Under the pieces are notes generated by a model. That model was not told the DNA's origin, did not search any database, and saw only the letters and a list, made by a program, of their open reading frames with translations. The position numbers and the translations under genes were made by a program. A stretch of DNA of 64,000 nt from Lichtheimia corymbifera B2541 (lineage: Eukaryota > Mucoromycota > Mucoromycetes > Mucorales > Lichtheimiaceae): contig JNEU01000330.1 in assembly GCA_000697475.1 (NCBI GenBank), positions 62,001 through 126,000 on the forward strand. Direction: 5' to 3'. Position 1 is the first letter of the stretch. Every line of letters begins with the position of its first letter. Shown in pieces: positions 11,748-24,145 of this stretch.

Positions 11748-13443
11748 ACAATGCCAAATTTACCATTGACATCGAATCAGCTGCTCTTGGTTGTATTCTT
11801 CAGGAGATAAACAAGGGCTAAGCAACTAAGGTTATTGGTAAAGGTCCGGAGATGAACAAGATATAGACATGTTACATAAGTTTACATGCTTGAGTTTTGG
11901 AAAGCTGATGGACATCTTGCATATTTGCTTTTCGAGTCATCGTTATCGGCAAGACGGCAAATCCATTCTACAACATACACGGCCTTTCTCGGAGAAACCA
12001 AGCCAATCCTTTTTCTTTTTGCTTAACAACAATTCAAGAATGCAACAGGCAAAGCTCCTCTTAAAAGATAAGGCTGGGAACCGTCTCACGGGGATTTTCG
12101 TCATGGGTTGGGGCTTTGAATTTCCTTGGAGATTCATACTTGGTTGATGCATGTATCTTTGTACAACCTATATGACATCTTGGCAAGAACTAAAATCAGA
12201 AACATCTGCATGAGATGACATGCGTTAAAGTCTATGTAAAGATGAATCCAAACAAAAACGCCAAAAATAGAGGTTATCCCATCACCCATGCTTTATATCG
12301 CCAAACATATACACACACACAAATGTTAATTATATTTACTTAGTGAGACATATCGCCGCAACAATAATGCGTCGACATTTGCCGTAATTTCTTGTCATTC
12401 CAGAAACAACGCGGCATAAGAGCAGCCCGACGACGTTACAGTTTTCCGATTCGGAAGCGACCATCTTTGACCCGGGATATATTTTTTGCCCTGCATCGTC
12501 TCATCAATTGAACGACACGAGCTCTCTGTCTCTCAGTAACCAGGGGTTATGAAGGGGAAAAGCATACATGCTGATCATTGAAAATGGCCTGGTCTAGCCA
12601 TCTGCTACTCGATATACTTTTGGCTGTTTGTGGCAATGAAGGGGGGGGGTGTTTCCTATATGGTGAAAAAGCAACAAGGCGATAGCGGTTGCACAAAACG
12701 GAACGCACCCACCCACAGGAAAACCCGAGCTCAAAGGGCGATCCAAGTTCATGCCGCCTCACTCTGTATCACCATGTTCCAAAAACACAGGTTTAACCAA
12801 ATCAAGACATGTCATGTTGGTTTTTGGGAAATGTGTTGCTGGGCTTTGGTGGCATGTCACACACACATCGGTCGATGCAAAATGGATTTCTCAAGTCGTA
12901 AACAAGTTTTTTGTTGCCACAGGCTCAATGAAAGTATCTATGATACACGCGCCCAATAATGTGCTTGATCAATTTCAAGGGGCTCATCTCGTTCTCCTCT
13001 AAAGGAAAACAGGGAGTCAACTTTCAAGGGGAAAAGGAGGTTGCTTTTACGCGCGCGCATCTACATTTGTAGTACAAAGAAAAGGGGGTGAGCGTAGCAA
13101 GGAAAAGTAATATTGGTATAAGGGTAGTTGGTGTGTGCGAAAAGAAAGGGTGGTGTTGTTTCATCACCGTCGTAGTAATAGGATGGATATATAGTGATAG
13201 GGGCTTACGAGATTTGTAAAAGACAAAACATACAACTCCGGTTAGAAGCATCCTCTCGAGTTTACCTTTATCCCTCCCCCCATATCGTCTCGCCGCTTGC
13301 GCCCGGTTGTTTTTTCTTTCTCATCAGCGGCGGTGGCAACATGATGCTTCCAAGAAATAATATAAATAGGCAGTCAGTTTCTCATTAATTCCCACTTTAC
13401 CTTTTCACATCCTTCTTTTATCATCCGCTGCACATACAACACA
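11748..13443. other. Intergenic, with chitin deacetylase promoter
   Basis: 1.7 kb without recognisable coding or RNA features; a G9 run lies near 12640. A TATA element (tataaata, 13361-13368) precedes the deacetylase start by about 75 bp. Confidence 0.5.
13361..13368 (+). promoter_or_regulatory. TATA box of the chitin deacetylase gene
   Basis: tataaata within aataatataaatagg, about 76 bp upstream of the ATG at 13444; the leader between them is C/T-rich. Confidence 0.7.
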
Positions 13444-14484
13444 ATGCAATTGGTTTTCAAGACATTGGTCTCCTTGGTTGCTTTGGCTTCATACGTATCT
13501 GCAATGCCGCTTGCTAAGCGTGCACCTGCCACAGTCTACTCAAAATGCAAGGAATCTGGCACCTTTGCCCTTACATTTGATGATGGCCCATACGAATTCA
13601 CGCCAAAATTGCTCAAACTCCTTAATGATAACGATGTTAAGGCCACCTTCTTCATCAACGGCAAGAACTACGCGTAAGTAATAGCACCTCCTTTATATCT
13701 TTCTATCTAAACTTACATTGCTCATATTGCAGCAACGTCGAAACGGATGAGGTCAATGGCCAATCATATAAAGACATTCTCAAGCAAGCGAGCGATGCTG
13801 GCCATCAAATTGGAAGCCACACTTATCAGCACAAGAGTCTCGAAGGTCTTGGTCGCAGCGAGATTGAGCAACAAATGAACAAGAATTCTGATGTGATCTA
13901 TGACGCTATTGGCAAGAGGTATGTTATATACACGTGTAATGATGCCATCATCTCACCTCATCCTTTACTGTTTTAGACCTGCTTGTAAGTTTGGATGAAC
14001 AAGCTCAAAACGGCTATATGGGTTCTTAACTTTGTATCGTTTTTTAGTCATGCGCCCTCCTAAAGGTGAAATCGATGATAATGCGCTTGACGTCCTAGGA
14101 GAACTTGGTTATCGGTAAGTGAAAAAACCCAGTTGCATCCGATTCATTGTGCACAAAATCATTTGCTTTTGAGCTAACCTATATCCAACCAGGGGTGTCA
14201 TCATGTGGGATATCGATTCGCAAGATTGGGCCACCCATAATTTGGAAAAAGAAAAGATTGAATACAACAAGGTCTTGAAGGATGGAGCAACCGGTCATAT
14301 CGCTTTGAACCATGAGGTAAATTGTGCTTGTTGTTGCGCCTGTAAATGATTGCTCATGTTTCATTGTTTATAGGTCTATGAGCAAACCGTGAATGAGCTT
14401 GTTCCCTGGGTCATTGATGAACTCAAGGACAAGGTCAAATTCGTCACTGTTGCCGAATGCCTTGGCATGGAGCCTTACCTATGA
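13444..14484 (+). CDS. Secreted chitin deacetylase (polysaccharide deacetylase, NodB domain)
   Basis: Exons 13444-13673, 13733-13918, 13977-13984, 14048-14114, 14193-14316 and 14374-14484 give 241 residues. A signal peptide ([20 protein letters not shown]) is followed by a Lys-Arg site (MPLAKR) that could be Kex2-cleaved. The NodB fold covers most of the rest. Motif 1 is TFDDGPYE, with the catalytic base and metal Asp. Motif 2 is GSHTYQH, with the two zinc His. Motif 3 is MRPPKGE, motif 4 is WDIDSQDW, and motif 5 is HIALNHE. Enzymes of this CE4 type convert chitin to chitosan, a major wall polymer in zygomycete fungi, so action in the wall or outside the cell is expected. There is no carbohydrate-binding module and no GPI tail, so it is probably soluble. 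The third exon is only 8 nt and supplies part of the RPAFMRPP segment. Confidence 0.94.
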
Positions 14485-16299
14485 GCATCCTAGTATATCC
14501 ATTACTACCTATCATCCATCATCGTTTTAGTCTTTTAGATTTGAAAACGGGGTCACTTTATCATCCTCGTACTTTTGAACTCTCCCCCTTTTTGTATAAC
14601 TGGAGGGTCGCAGTAATACTATTAGCTTCATTGTGACCATTCATTCATTCATTCATTGTACAGTAAGAATAAATGTCATACATCTCTTGGTGTCACATGA
14701 ATCCACTTTGATTGTATGTATATGTATTGCCTGCATAAACCTAGCAGACATGCCAGTCATGCTACCATAAAATCGCCATTTAACCTCCTCAACCGGAGTC
14801 TGACGCAAAAATCACATATATCCCTTGTATTGCCATCATATCAATATGCCTATTTCTTGCACAAATCGGTTGAAACAGCATCCTGGTGATGATTTCAGGG
14901 CCCCATTTGACATCAATATTAAAACACCTAGAATGGAAAATATATGTTGGCCATCCACAACGTACCTGGATGCATCAAATCATGCGTGTAACGCTTATCA
15001 ATATCCCATCTTTATAAACGCCGTTGCATTGAAAAGCCTATACTTCATCTTTCTTTGCCCTAAGAACACATAAAAAACATTGGCGCATCAGGGACCTTGG
15101 ATGAGCTGATAGGTGCTACACACAGAGAGCATCATTCCTGTATTCCAAGGATGAAAATGGCAAGCTTAGATGGATCAAGCGATTCTTTCAAGAGGTGCTC
15201 TCCATGAAAATGACTGCTCTTCTCATGAAAAGGGAGTATCTAGAAAGCGCGTACACGACGTCACCAACTTTCAACAGCGTCATCTGTATAAGGCATTGTG
15301 TTTTGCAGGCTTGGCAGTGGAACCATCGCCATGTTGCACACACTTGTCATGATGAATCAAAGTACTACATAGCCAATCATCCATTGTGTTTCATAACCAC
15401 CTGTCGCTGGATCATGCACAAGTCAAACAAAACCCTGCGTCGCCACTTTTAGTATACCCACAGCAGCTAGTTCGAAATAAAATGCTTTGAATGACTTGGC
15501 CTTGCTCCATATTATACTATCTTCATGATCGTGACGATTATATTATGCTAGTGCCAGGTATATCATTGGCAACTTTTAGGTAAGGGGAAAAGCAGATGGT
15601 GACACGAAATGTCAAATGAGCTCGGGATCATCAAAAGGAGGTCGGAATGAAATCCGATGCGTGTGCTGCGTGTGTGTATCGCACCAACGCACATCGGGCA
15701 GCAAAGAACTAGCACAAAGGGATACATGCAGTACATGGTGTATGGGTCAAAGCTATATCAGATATCCGATCTGATAAGCAAAAAAACATTGGGTTTGCAA
15801 AGATTTGCATGCGCTTATAAACAATTCATATTTGGCGTTTACAGCTAGATTGTGGCACACACACGTTTGTGATTACATACCCATCATCATGGTTGACCAC
15901 ACGAAAAGGCAACAGGGGTGAAAAACCAGCCACATAAAGATGATAGGGTAGTTTTTTAAAGCCTCTTTGCTCCACGTGCCAGCAACTGTTGTTGTGTAAT
16001 TGGGAAGGATAGCAATGAGTCATCGGAGAAGGTGGTCCCAAGATGACACAAACATAACAAGTTTCATCAACCGCCTTTTTAAAACGACAATGATATGGAG
16101 TGCAAGTTTAGTAGATGTGAAGGATGACACAAATAATGGTGGAGATACTATAGAAAGAAAGAATGGGGAGGATGCTGATGCTTTTGGTGGACCGATCGAT
16201 CGCGTCGTGTATGAATGAATGCAAGATTTTCTATTGAAAAGAGGGGGGTATATGTCGGATATGCTTTGCCATTAACGATGTTGCACCGTTTGTTGCTCG
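14485..16299. other. Intergenic
   Basis: 1.8 kb with only short, motif-free ORFs. A simple ATTC repeat sits at 14638-14657 in the 3' flank of the deacetylase gene. Nothing else supportable. Confidence 0.5.
14638..14657. repeat. (ATTC)n microsatellite
   Basis: Five consecutive ATTC units just downstream of the chitin deacetylase gene. Confidence 0.9.
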
Positions 16300-16495
16300 T
16301 CAAGGATGAACAGGGCAGTGCTCTGCAAAGTTGAAGGTGTCAGCGGTGTCAACAGCAACTCGAATAGCAAGTAGTATACTCACTTGTCATATGGTAACGC
16401 GATCCACAAACGGCACAGGTACCATTGGCCTTGTGATGGCGAGCGGAGCAGATGACAGCTGCTGGCGTCTTGGTGTTGTTGTTGTTTGGCGACAT
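16300..16495 (-). CDS. Putative 44-residue zinc-knuckle microprotein
   Basis: Two exons, 16384-16495 and 16300-16322, are joined across a 61-nt GT-AG intron (donor gtgagt, acceptor tttgcag). The spliced frame starts MSPNNNNTKTPAAVICSA and ends with a compact Cys/His segment, TCAVCGSRYHMTKHCPVHP. The spacing Cys-x2-Cys-x4-His-x4-Cys is exactly that of a CCHC zinc knuckle, and the last ligands appear only after splicing, which argues for a real gene. A TATA box (ctatataaa on the minus strand, near 16591-16599) lies about 100 bp upstream. CCHC knuckles bind single-stranded nucleic acid or partner proteins; here the protein is little more than the knuckle and an Asn-rich leader. It could also be the relic of a larger protein. 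No family recognised. Confidence 0.5.
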
Positions 16496-19400
16496 GGCGT
16501 TGTGATAATATGCAAAGGATGATATATGAAGATATTAAATGAAGCGGATGAAAATTAATGAGGAGTGGGGGAAAGGGAAATATAGGTGGGTTTATATAGT
16601 GGTTTGGTGTTGCCAACCAATTCTGGCAGTGCCGAAACGTAAATTTTGACATACAGGATTCTCATTGTGTATGACAAGCGAGCGGCGTACATATTCAGGG
16701 ACGAGACGACGACGACAACAAAGGGGAAAATGAGGTGATAATGCTCACACGCTGTCAATTTTGAGAAAGAGACACAAAGAAGCAAAGAATAAATTTGCTC
16801 GTCGGAACACGAGGTAGAAAACTGTAAATTTCTCTCGCTTTACATGCAGACTGACACAAAGAAACAAGATGCATGTGGCCAGGAAAAGATAAACATAGGA
16901 GGGGAGCACACGTTCTGGTTGGGTAACGAGCTGTCATTAGGAATGACCACAAGTTTGATACACGTGGGCATGCTCATTCAACTCCACTCTTAAACTTCTC
17001 TAGGTCCGCCATCATCATCTTTCACTATCAACACTGACAGCTTTTTCTTTTTCAATGGCTGATCATTATCATGCAAGGGAGCAAAAAGGAAACAAGGAGG
17101 GGGCCATGTTAATCTTTTTTTGATACGGATGGTAAAAGATAGCCATAGAAAGAAGAATGAAAGAGATAGATAATCGATGATAACGGTGTTCTCGTTGGAA
17201 AAGAAGTTACTCAGACCTGAGACCATTTGGCCATTGTTTACGCAAACGTGGCGAGTCATTGATGCAAACAAATGTTATCATAGTGTCAGCCAGCCACCAG
17301 TTACACATTATTGGTGGGCAGCTATCATGGACGTTATCATAACGCTCTTATCCTACCTTCTAGTACCGTGGGTAACTCGATAAGCTTTGATGGGTAAAAA
17401 GTGATGCGTTGGATTCATGGATTGCCGGCATTGACCACAGCTTTGGCGGATGTAAATGCAGTTGCCAATCGGATGATCCGAGATAGGGGTTTTGGATCAA
17501 GCCATTTATGGAATTGCCGAGCAAGGGGCTAAGGGGTCCACTTATAAGATCGCCATCCGAGGATTTGAAGGGCGAGTTGCATGATGGGGTAGTATAAAGG
17601 TATTCCTTTGTTTACCTTCATGTACCAAAAGTTATGCGGACTAAGCTTTAATTTCATTCTCTATCCAGCAGCTCATCTGTTTTGGATGTGCCGCATATAC
17701 AGTATTACGCGATCGCTGCAACCAAAAACGCATCCATTTCTTTGCTAGACAAAAATAACCAAGGTTTGTTGTTTATGCATATCATGGATATTTCGCAATA
17801 GAAAATTTTCAAACATTCACTCGTCGTGCATCAAGACCATCTTTCCTTTTGGAACAAGCTTCGATTTTCCATACACACATCACCTTTCTTCATATCTCCA
17901 TTACTCATAGCCACGTGTTGTTGTGGTCCTCTTGCAATCCATACCCGATCTCACCCGACTGTTAGCTTTGGACGCCATGCCTTATTGCAGTATCTCATGT
18001 AAGATAAATCTTCAACGAGATAAGCAATCATGCGACATTCGAATTGGATAACATCAATCCACGGTCATAGTCTTGTATTTAGTGGTGTCACGCGGTGATC
18101 CTTTTGAACGAGGGTCGTCGTGTTGCCAACATCACTGAAAAGATTTCGGTCCTCTATATTAGCGAGAGCACAACAATAAATGCTTCTCAGGAGGTCTCGT
18201 TTGGGCATGATTTTTCATTATTATTTCATAGGCAAGATCTTCTATATATGAATCATGTAAATAGCATGGCATAAGTCTTATAATGAAAGCGAGCACAGGA
18301 TTACTGAGCCTGAACTGATTCGAGCACATTAATGCAGCGCTGGTTACACTTGCCTTCTTTCGATTGCTTTCGTTTCCTCTTTTTTCCTACTCCTCCATCA
18401 CTTGCATTCCTTTCGTCATTGCTCATTGACGTGTTGCTCCCCGGTACAATTGACTCATTCACTCCCCAAAGGGGCGCGTTCAAGATTGGTGCTCTTTTTT
18501 GGACACAAGGCTTTGATTGCAAGCACCCACAACGCCCAGCCCAAACGCACATACACACACCGGCCTCTTACACAATCATCATAACTTTACAATTATTGTA
18601 ATATGGATATCAGCTTGAAGACACGGATGGAACAAAGGTAAAGAGGGTCATATGAAAGGGGGGGTTCGTTGTTCAGGATAATGAAGTTGTATGCATTCTC
18701 TGATCATTGTCAAATCTGTATCTTAGATAATGATCAGCAAGCAAACGGCATTTCAGGGAAGAGCCATCCTATTGCAATCATATTGAAGGTGGTGAACCGA
18801 ATCAACCATGATATAAAGGTACACGCCCAATCAATCAACCAAGACGTCTTTTATCCTAACCCGGTTTATTAGAAATCCATCACACTTTTGGCACCTCTAC
18901 GAACGATCCACTTTTTACTACAACTTCAAGGTCAAAGGTAGGTGCATACTAGTGGATGAAATGTGGTCAGGATGCTAACATTCATCTCCAAGGATGTTGC
19001 AGAGCAGCAAGGATGGCAGCAACGACGCCATAGCAACGCATGTATTTTGTCACGTTTCTTTACGGCAGCATCATCAGCTCTACGAGCATCAGACACATCA
19101 GTGTCACCAAATTCTCCCTTTGAGCTATATAAGGCATCCTGTACACCAACCATCTGTCACCCCATACGAGCACTGGATGTAGACAATGAATACTTGAAAG
19201 AGCCAATAATACCAAATCCGTGACATTTTCTTGCCCCACTCCTTGTTTTTACATTCCCCATACGTGTATCCAAGAGTTGATCGCTTCAGAAACTGCTTGA
19301 AAATAAAGACTTGTTTATCCGTGTGGCATGATGATTCGGCTATACTACAACGGCATCATGAACAGGTCTTTTGAAAAAGTGATTAGGCGTACATCTATAA

Positions 19401-19738
19401 GGGGCGGTGTTGAAGGTGAAAGTAAATGTTTCCATCATCCTGTACTATCCACAACTATGCATGCATCTTTGTTGTCGTCCTGACCACCACACCAAAGCCA
19501 CGACAATGCAGATAATTTTCCCATCATACGGCATCATTTCGGAAATGAACAAAGCTGTTATTTTTATGATGGTGTATGCAAGTTGTCATAGAAACAAATC
19601 AAATGAAGGAATGAGAGAAAGGAATGTGAATGATATATGGGTGGGATGATGATGCTGCATGAATACAAATTGGTGATGAATGGGCATATTAATAGTAAGA
19701 CACACAAAAAGTTACAAGGTGATGAGAATGGAAGAGAG
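16496..19738. other. Long gene-poor interval
   Basis: 3.2 kb without recognisable genes apart from the microprotein promoter at its left end. A Lys-rich minus-strand ORF (18301 to about 18450) and a polar minus-strand ORF (18932-19153, preceded by ttatatagc) have no motif or splice support and are not called. Confidence 0.45.
16591..16599 (-). promoter_or_regulatory. TATA box of the zinc-knuckle microprotein gene
   Basis: Minus-strand ctatataaa about 100 bp upstream of the ATG at 16495, followed by a C/T-rich leader. Confidence 0.5.
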
Positions 19739-21020
19739 TCAATACGGATTATCCCTGTCAGCCTCTTTACGGGTGGGGAGAGAAGATTGTTGTGGTGAAG
19801 CTGATGATGGAACAGGGTCGTTATCCTTTTGCTGTGGTTGTTGATGATGATGCTGGCTGCTCTGCTCCTCATCGCTTTCCATTAACTGCCGCTTAAATCG
19901 CTCAAGAGCAATAGCCAAATCATCCTCTCCTTCCAAATACTCAATCAATCCAAGCTGTGCACGCGTATGCATTCGCAATAAATCTTCAGCCTCAACGTCC
20001 TGCGTTTCGAGGTACTTGATTCGGTTCTTTAGGAACTTGATTTCTTGCATGGCTCCTTGTAACGACCGTGTTGATTGTGCTAATCGCATCTCTGTGATGG
20101 TCTTGTCTACTTGTAACTTTGCAATCATCGCTGATGATTTACTAATACCATGTGCCAAGACATCTATAATACGTGGGAAACACAACAAAGGGTACCAATT
20201 CTTGTTAGAATAACAGGTGATGTGCATTTGGGCGGCTCACACACGGCTTCCCACACACTGAGTAAAATAAACAATAGTTACCTTGTTGTGATGGATGATC
20301 CACAGAAGCGATAGCAGCCAAATCGGTGGTAGAAGGTGGTGGTGAGGATGGTAAGAAAGGTGGCGTCAATTCGATCTTTTCATTGTGGGTGACTGATTTG
20401 TAGCAAGTCTCAGGAGGAGTACTAGTAGTAGAAGTATTTGGTGCCGCTGTTTTGCTATCGATGCTACTGGCGGGAGCAGATGAGCAAGAAGGGGCTGCAT
20501 GCATTGACGGTGACACAACATGTTGTTGCCCGACAGCCGAACAAATGGATGACTGCTGAAACTTGCTTGACGACGCAATGCAATAACGTGATGCAAAAGA
20601 GCTCGACTCATCCACTGTCATAAGCTGCTCTTCATGCTCATTGTAATTATCTTCATGCTGGTCCTTATCGTTACTGCGTAAAGCGTGCAGGATATCAGGC
20701 ATGATCACCGTCGAGCATGAAAAAGGTCGTTGGGGAAGTGGCAACTCGTCAACGTCATTGTAGTCATTATCAGCAAACGAAGCTGATGAAGTTGTCACCG
20801 TGGTAGGGTCAGTGGTTGATCCTGCTCTGAAACAGGGTAATGAGCCAGATGGAGTAAAAGCTACTAGGCTATTTCTACGTCGTGGATTGTTGCTGTTGTT
20901 GTTATTGGCGTATGTTGTCCATGATGATCCACTTGGAAGTGAGAACTTTTTACGCCATTTCTTGGTCGATGATGACTTTTTTTTCTTGTTTCGCATATCC
21001 GGTGATGATGCAGAATCCAT
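19739..21020 (-). CDS. Low-complexity protein with C-terminal coiled coil, function unknown
   Basis: Two exons, 20282-21020 and 19739-20163, give 387 residues. I do not recognise it. The N-terminal half starts MDSASSPDMRNKKKK, with a Lys-rich basic patch that could be a nuclear signal, then long Ser/Thr/Pro/Ala-rich stretches without obvious fold. After the intron a helical segment begins (HGISKSSAMIAKLQVDKTIT, QEIKFLKNRIKYLETQD) with heptad spacing over about 80 residues. The end is His/Gln/Ser-rich. The reading frame is also open upstream of 21020, but that part is translated CT-microsatellite and lacks a good ATG, so I use 21020. A minus-strand TATA (catatataaag, about 21361-21371) fits a start near 21330. 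It is divergent from the bHLH gene and shares its roughly 1-kb promoter. Confidence 0.7.
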
Positions 21021-21988
21021 TAGTGAAGATGGATGGCTAGGAACAGCTATCTCGCATTTTTCATTGTCGCGATGATGGGTCGTGGTGATGCCAGTTTTAG
21101 AGGAACGATGATTGTTGATCTTGCTAAAGAGCTTTTTGATTGCCAGTGTGTGTGTGTGTGTGTGCGTACGTGCGTAAGCGTGTGTAGAAAAGGGGAAGGA
21201 AAAAAGTGAAAGAGAAAGAGAGAAAGAAAGAGGCACACAGCAGAATGTGAGTGATTAAATCCAAATACCACAACAATAAGGGGGTCGAGCCAAGAGCACA
21301 AACACGCACGCACGCGCCTTCAATCACATACACTCGCATACATGCAACTTATAATATCACTTTATATATATGTCTCTTGTATTGCCCAAAAGGCACATGT
21401 CGACTCCACATACAGCAATGATAATGATGCATCTTCAACGTGGCTATGATCCGCAGCAGCACGATTGGCTCAATGATGTTATGCGGGGAAGGAGACTTTG
21501 CAAGGAGAGTTACGAGCTTGGTGATTTGGGGGTGGCAATCACGATCATGCTGCTGGAACACTATTCACACTGCCGTTGCACAAGACCCATCTTTTTGCCC
21601 TCCTTTTCACCTGTTTCTGTGTATGTGTGTGTGTATACGATAGGCTTAGGCCCTTTTCTCGGTGTCCTTTTACGCCCTCCCCTTTTCCCATCTTTTCTTT
21701 CTTTCTCTTTTCCTCACTCTTTCTCTCCGCAACACAATTATCAACGACGTCTCACTCGTCGCTTACTCACCACCACTACTTTTAGTCAGCCCTCTCCTTT
21801 CCTTTCTTTCAAAGGCCGTTGCAACTTGCAAACGCTTCTAAACACCCACTACACTCGTTGACAATACTCAATACGCTCGTTTTTGTATATTTTTCGGCTC
21901 AACAAGAAGCACGACTTCAACACTCGCAAACCTTTTTTAACACCCTAAAATTACTTTTCTCACAACAAATCAAACAATACACGCAACT
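21021..21988. other. Shared divergent promoter and leader region
   Basis: Lies between the minus-strand coiled-coil gene and the plus-strand bHLH gene. It contains CA/GT repeats (about 21147-21165), the minus-strand TATA near 21361-21371 and a strongly C/T-rich tract (about 21590-21980), typical of a fungal 5' leader for the bHLH gene. A 163-codon plus-strand ORF (21370-21861) runs through it and is discussed as an observation. Confidence 0.55.
21361..21371 (-). promoter_or_regulatory. TATA box of the 19739-21020 gene
   Basis: Minus-strand catatataaag, about 340 bp upstream of the chosen ATG, which implies a leader of roughly 310 nt. Confidence 0.5.
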
Positions 21989-23719
21989 ATGAGTGAGATT
22001 GTTCTATCCAACACCACCACATGCTCCAACCAATACATCCCTGCCGAGTATTCAAATCCAGACCCCATCATGTCTACTGGTGCCTTCGATTCAATGGTTG
22101 AACAGCAAAAGATGGATTCACCTTCGGCTACTGCTGCATTCGATGATGGTACCCAGCAACAACAGCAGCAACAGCAACAACAGCAGCCATTCTATCAGGG
22201 TAAGCTATCAACAAACGAGGCTGTTGTAGCTGTCGCATCATAATTATCATCATCCCTTTCTTATTCTCGACTCCTCTCCCATCCATTTATCCATCCCCGC
22301 TCCTAGTGGGTTATATCCTTGTCATCCACATTTGATATTACACTACTATTACTTACCACCTACTCCCTATACAATAATGATCAAGCAGCACACACTCATC
22401 ATGTTGTTATATAGGCTACGGTTTTCAGCAGATGCAAATGCATTACCAAGCAATGCCTACCATGGCAGCTGCTGCGGCATATCAGATGCGATTGAATGGA
22501 TACCATCCCACGAGCCCAGATGATTCGATATCTTCCAACTCTTCGCCTCAAACGCCACCTGCTGCAGCGACAGCTGGCAACAACAATAACAGTAATATGG
22601 GTATTACTGCTGCTACGACCACCACCACAGCACCCACAACAACACCAGCTGTTATGGATAACTCAGTTTCTACATGTTCCACAGCAGCAGCCGCTGCTGC
22701 TGCAGCTGCGATCAACTTTTCACAACTCTCTGTCCAACCTTTGGATACGCCCATTCCTCCTCAACCACCAACAGCCACGCCATTGATATCATCCTCATCA
22801 TCCGCCACAACATTTTCGAATTCGACTACTGAACGTGTGAAGGAAACGATAGCCAGAGCCAACTCTGTGCCTATGGAATTTTATCACACTGAGTTTCTTG
22901 AGTACTCAAAAGAGACATACGAACGTAAAATGGATGCTAAGCGTAACAAGCGCAAACGATCAGCTGGAATCCATTCCAACAATAGCTCTTCAGAGGATCT
23001 TGTTAGCAAGAAAAAGCGAGATGAAGCAGCAGATTCTGAAGAAGATGATGTTGACGACGATGATTTGGACGAGTAAGTATTTTGGGTTTCATAAGGGGAA
23101 AGGGGACGTCGTCGTCGGAATATGCAAGCTATTATGTATGGGATGATGATGATGATGATGATCCAACACTCATGGCGTATATTATTATTAGGCGAAATCA
23201 TGGTGGTGCTACATCCGCTGAATTACGTCGACAAATCCATATCCAGTCTGAACAAAAGCGACGAGCCCAAATCAAGGATGGCTTTGATGAATTACGAAAG
23301 CATTTGCCTGGTTGCAACAATAAAAAGATGAGCAAGGCAGCTTTGCTCACTCGAAGTAAGTGGTCGTAGTAGGGTAATCTAAAAATTGATTTCCTCCTCC
23401 TCCTCTATTATGCATGATTAATTGGATTCGTTTTATTATACACATATAGCTGTTCAGCAAATCCAGCACTTGAAGAACATGCAATCTGAGCTCTTGGCGG
23501 AGGTGGAGCGTCTTGTACAGGAGAACGACAATTTGAAAAAGTAAATTTCTCTCGTCCCCTCCCTTGGAAATGGTCATCCTCCTCCTCCCATATACAACCT
23601 CCCTTTATCATCCCTCATTGTCCATGATCTCTCATCATACCTATTAACACCAATCATATTATAGGTTCCAGCACAATGTGCTTCAACGACAAGCAATGGA
23701 AAAGATGTACACCTTCTAG
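21989..23719 (+). CDS. bHLH-leucine zipper transcription factor (MAX/MLX-like)
   Basis: Exons 21989-22199, 22415-23072, 23192-23355, 23450-23540 and 23665-23719 give 392 residues. The N-terminal 280 residues are low complexity: a Gln run (CAG/CAA), poly-Ala, and Ser/Thr/Pro stretches, typical of transactivation regions. A basic segment (KRNKRKRSAG, KKKRDE) and an acidic run (DSEEDDVDDDD) precede the DNA-binding domain. The bHLH basic region reads QIHIQSEQKRRAQIKDGFDE, with the His, Glu and Arg that contact E-boxes (CANNTG). Helix 2 is MSKAALLTRTVQQIQHLKNM, continuing into a leucine-zipper-like coil that ends in YTF. The loop is short, as in MAX/MLX proteins and fungal Tye7/Ino4-like factors. 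The target genes cannot be told from sequence. The helix 2 junction is supplied by the intron at 23356-23449. Confidence 0.92.
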
Positions 23720-24145
23720 GTATATCCCAGCAGCAGTCATCACATACATACACACACAGAGAGACATCCTACTCCAATCATTCTCTTTCTTCACATACAT
23801 CCTCATTTTCGTTGCACTAGCGTCTCTATTTTCATCCTTTACCTTTTAACATCTCGAGTAATCCTTCCTCCCTTGCTGTACCTAGAGTTTCCCACTAGTT
23901 GCTGTCGTCGTGGCATAAGGGCCACAAGAGCCCGTGTACACAGTTTTTCTTTTCATCCCCTCTCTCTCTTCTTTTTTCCCTCTCCTCCTCCTTTTTTTCC
24001 TTTCCTCATTTCCTATTTCAGTTTCGTTTTCAACCATCATTCATCATCAATGAAATGCAAAAAGATGCTCTTTATCTCTATTTACGGTTGTGTCTTATTT
24101 CTCAACTAGGATCTTATCCAAATGAAATGCTTGAACCACCGTTGC
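23720..24145. other. Convergent 3' flanks
   Basis: Short interval between the ends of the bHLH gene and the TMX2-like gene. It is C/T-rich around 23940-24010; no gene seen. Confidence 0.5.

Noticed and set aside
18301..18450. Lys-rich minus-strand ORF ending KCNQRC
   Set aside because: No splice signals, TATA box at the right distance or family motif could be found.
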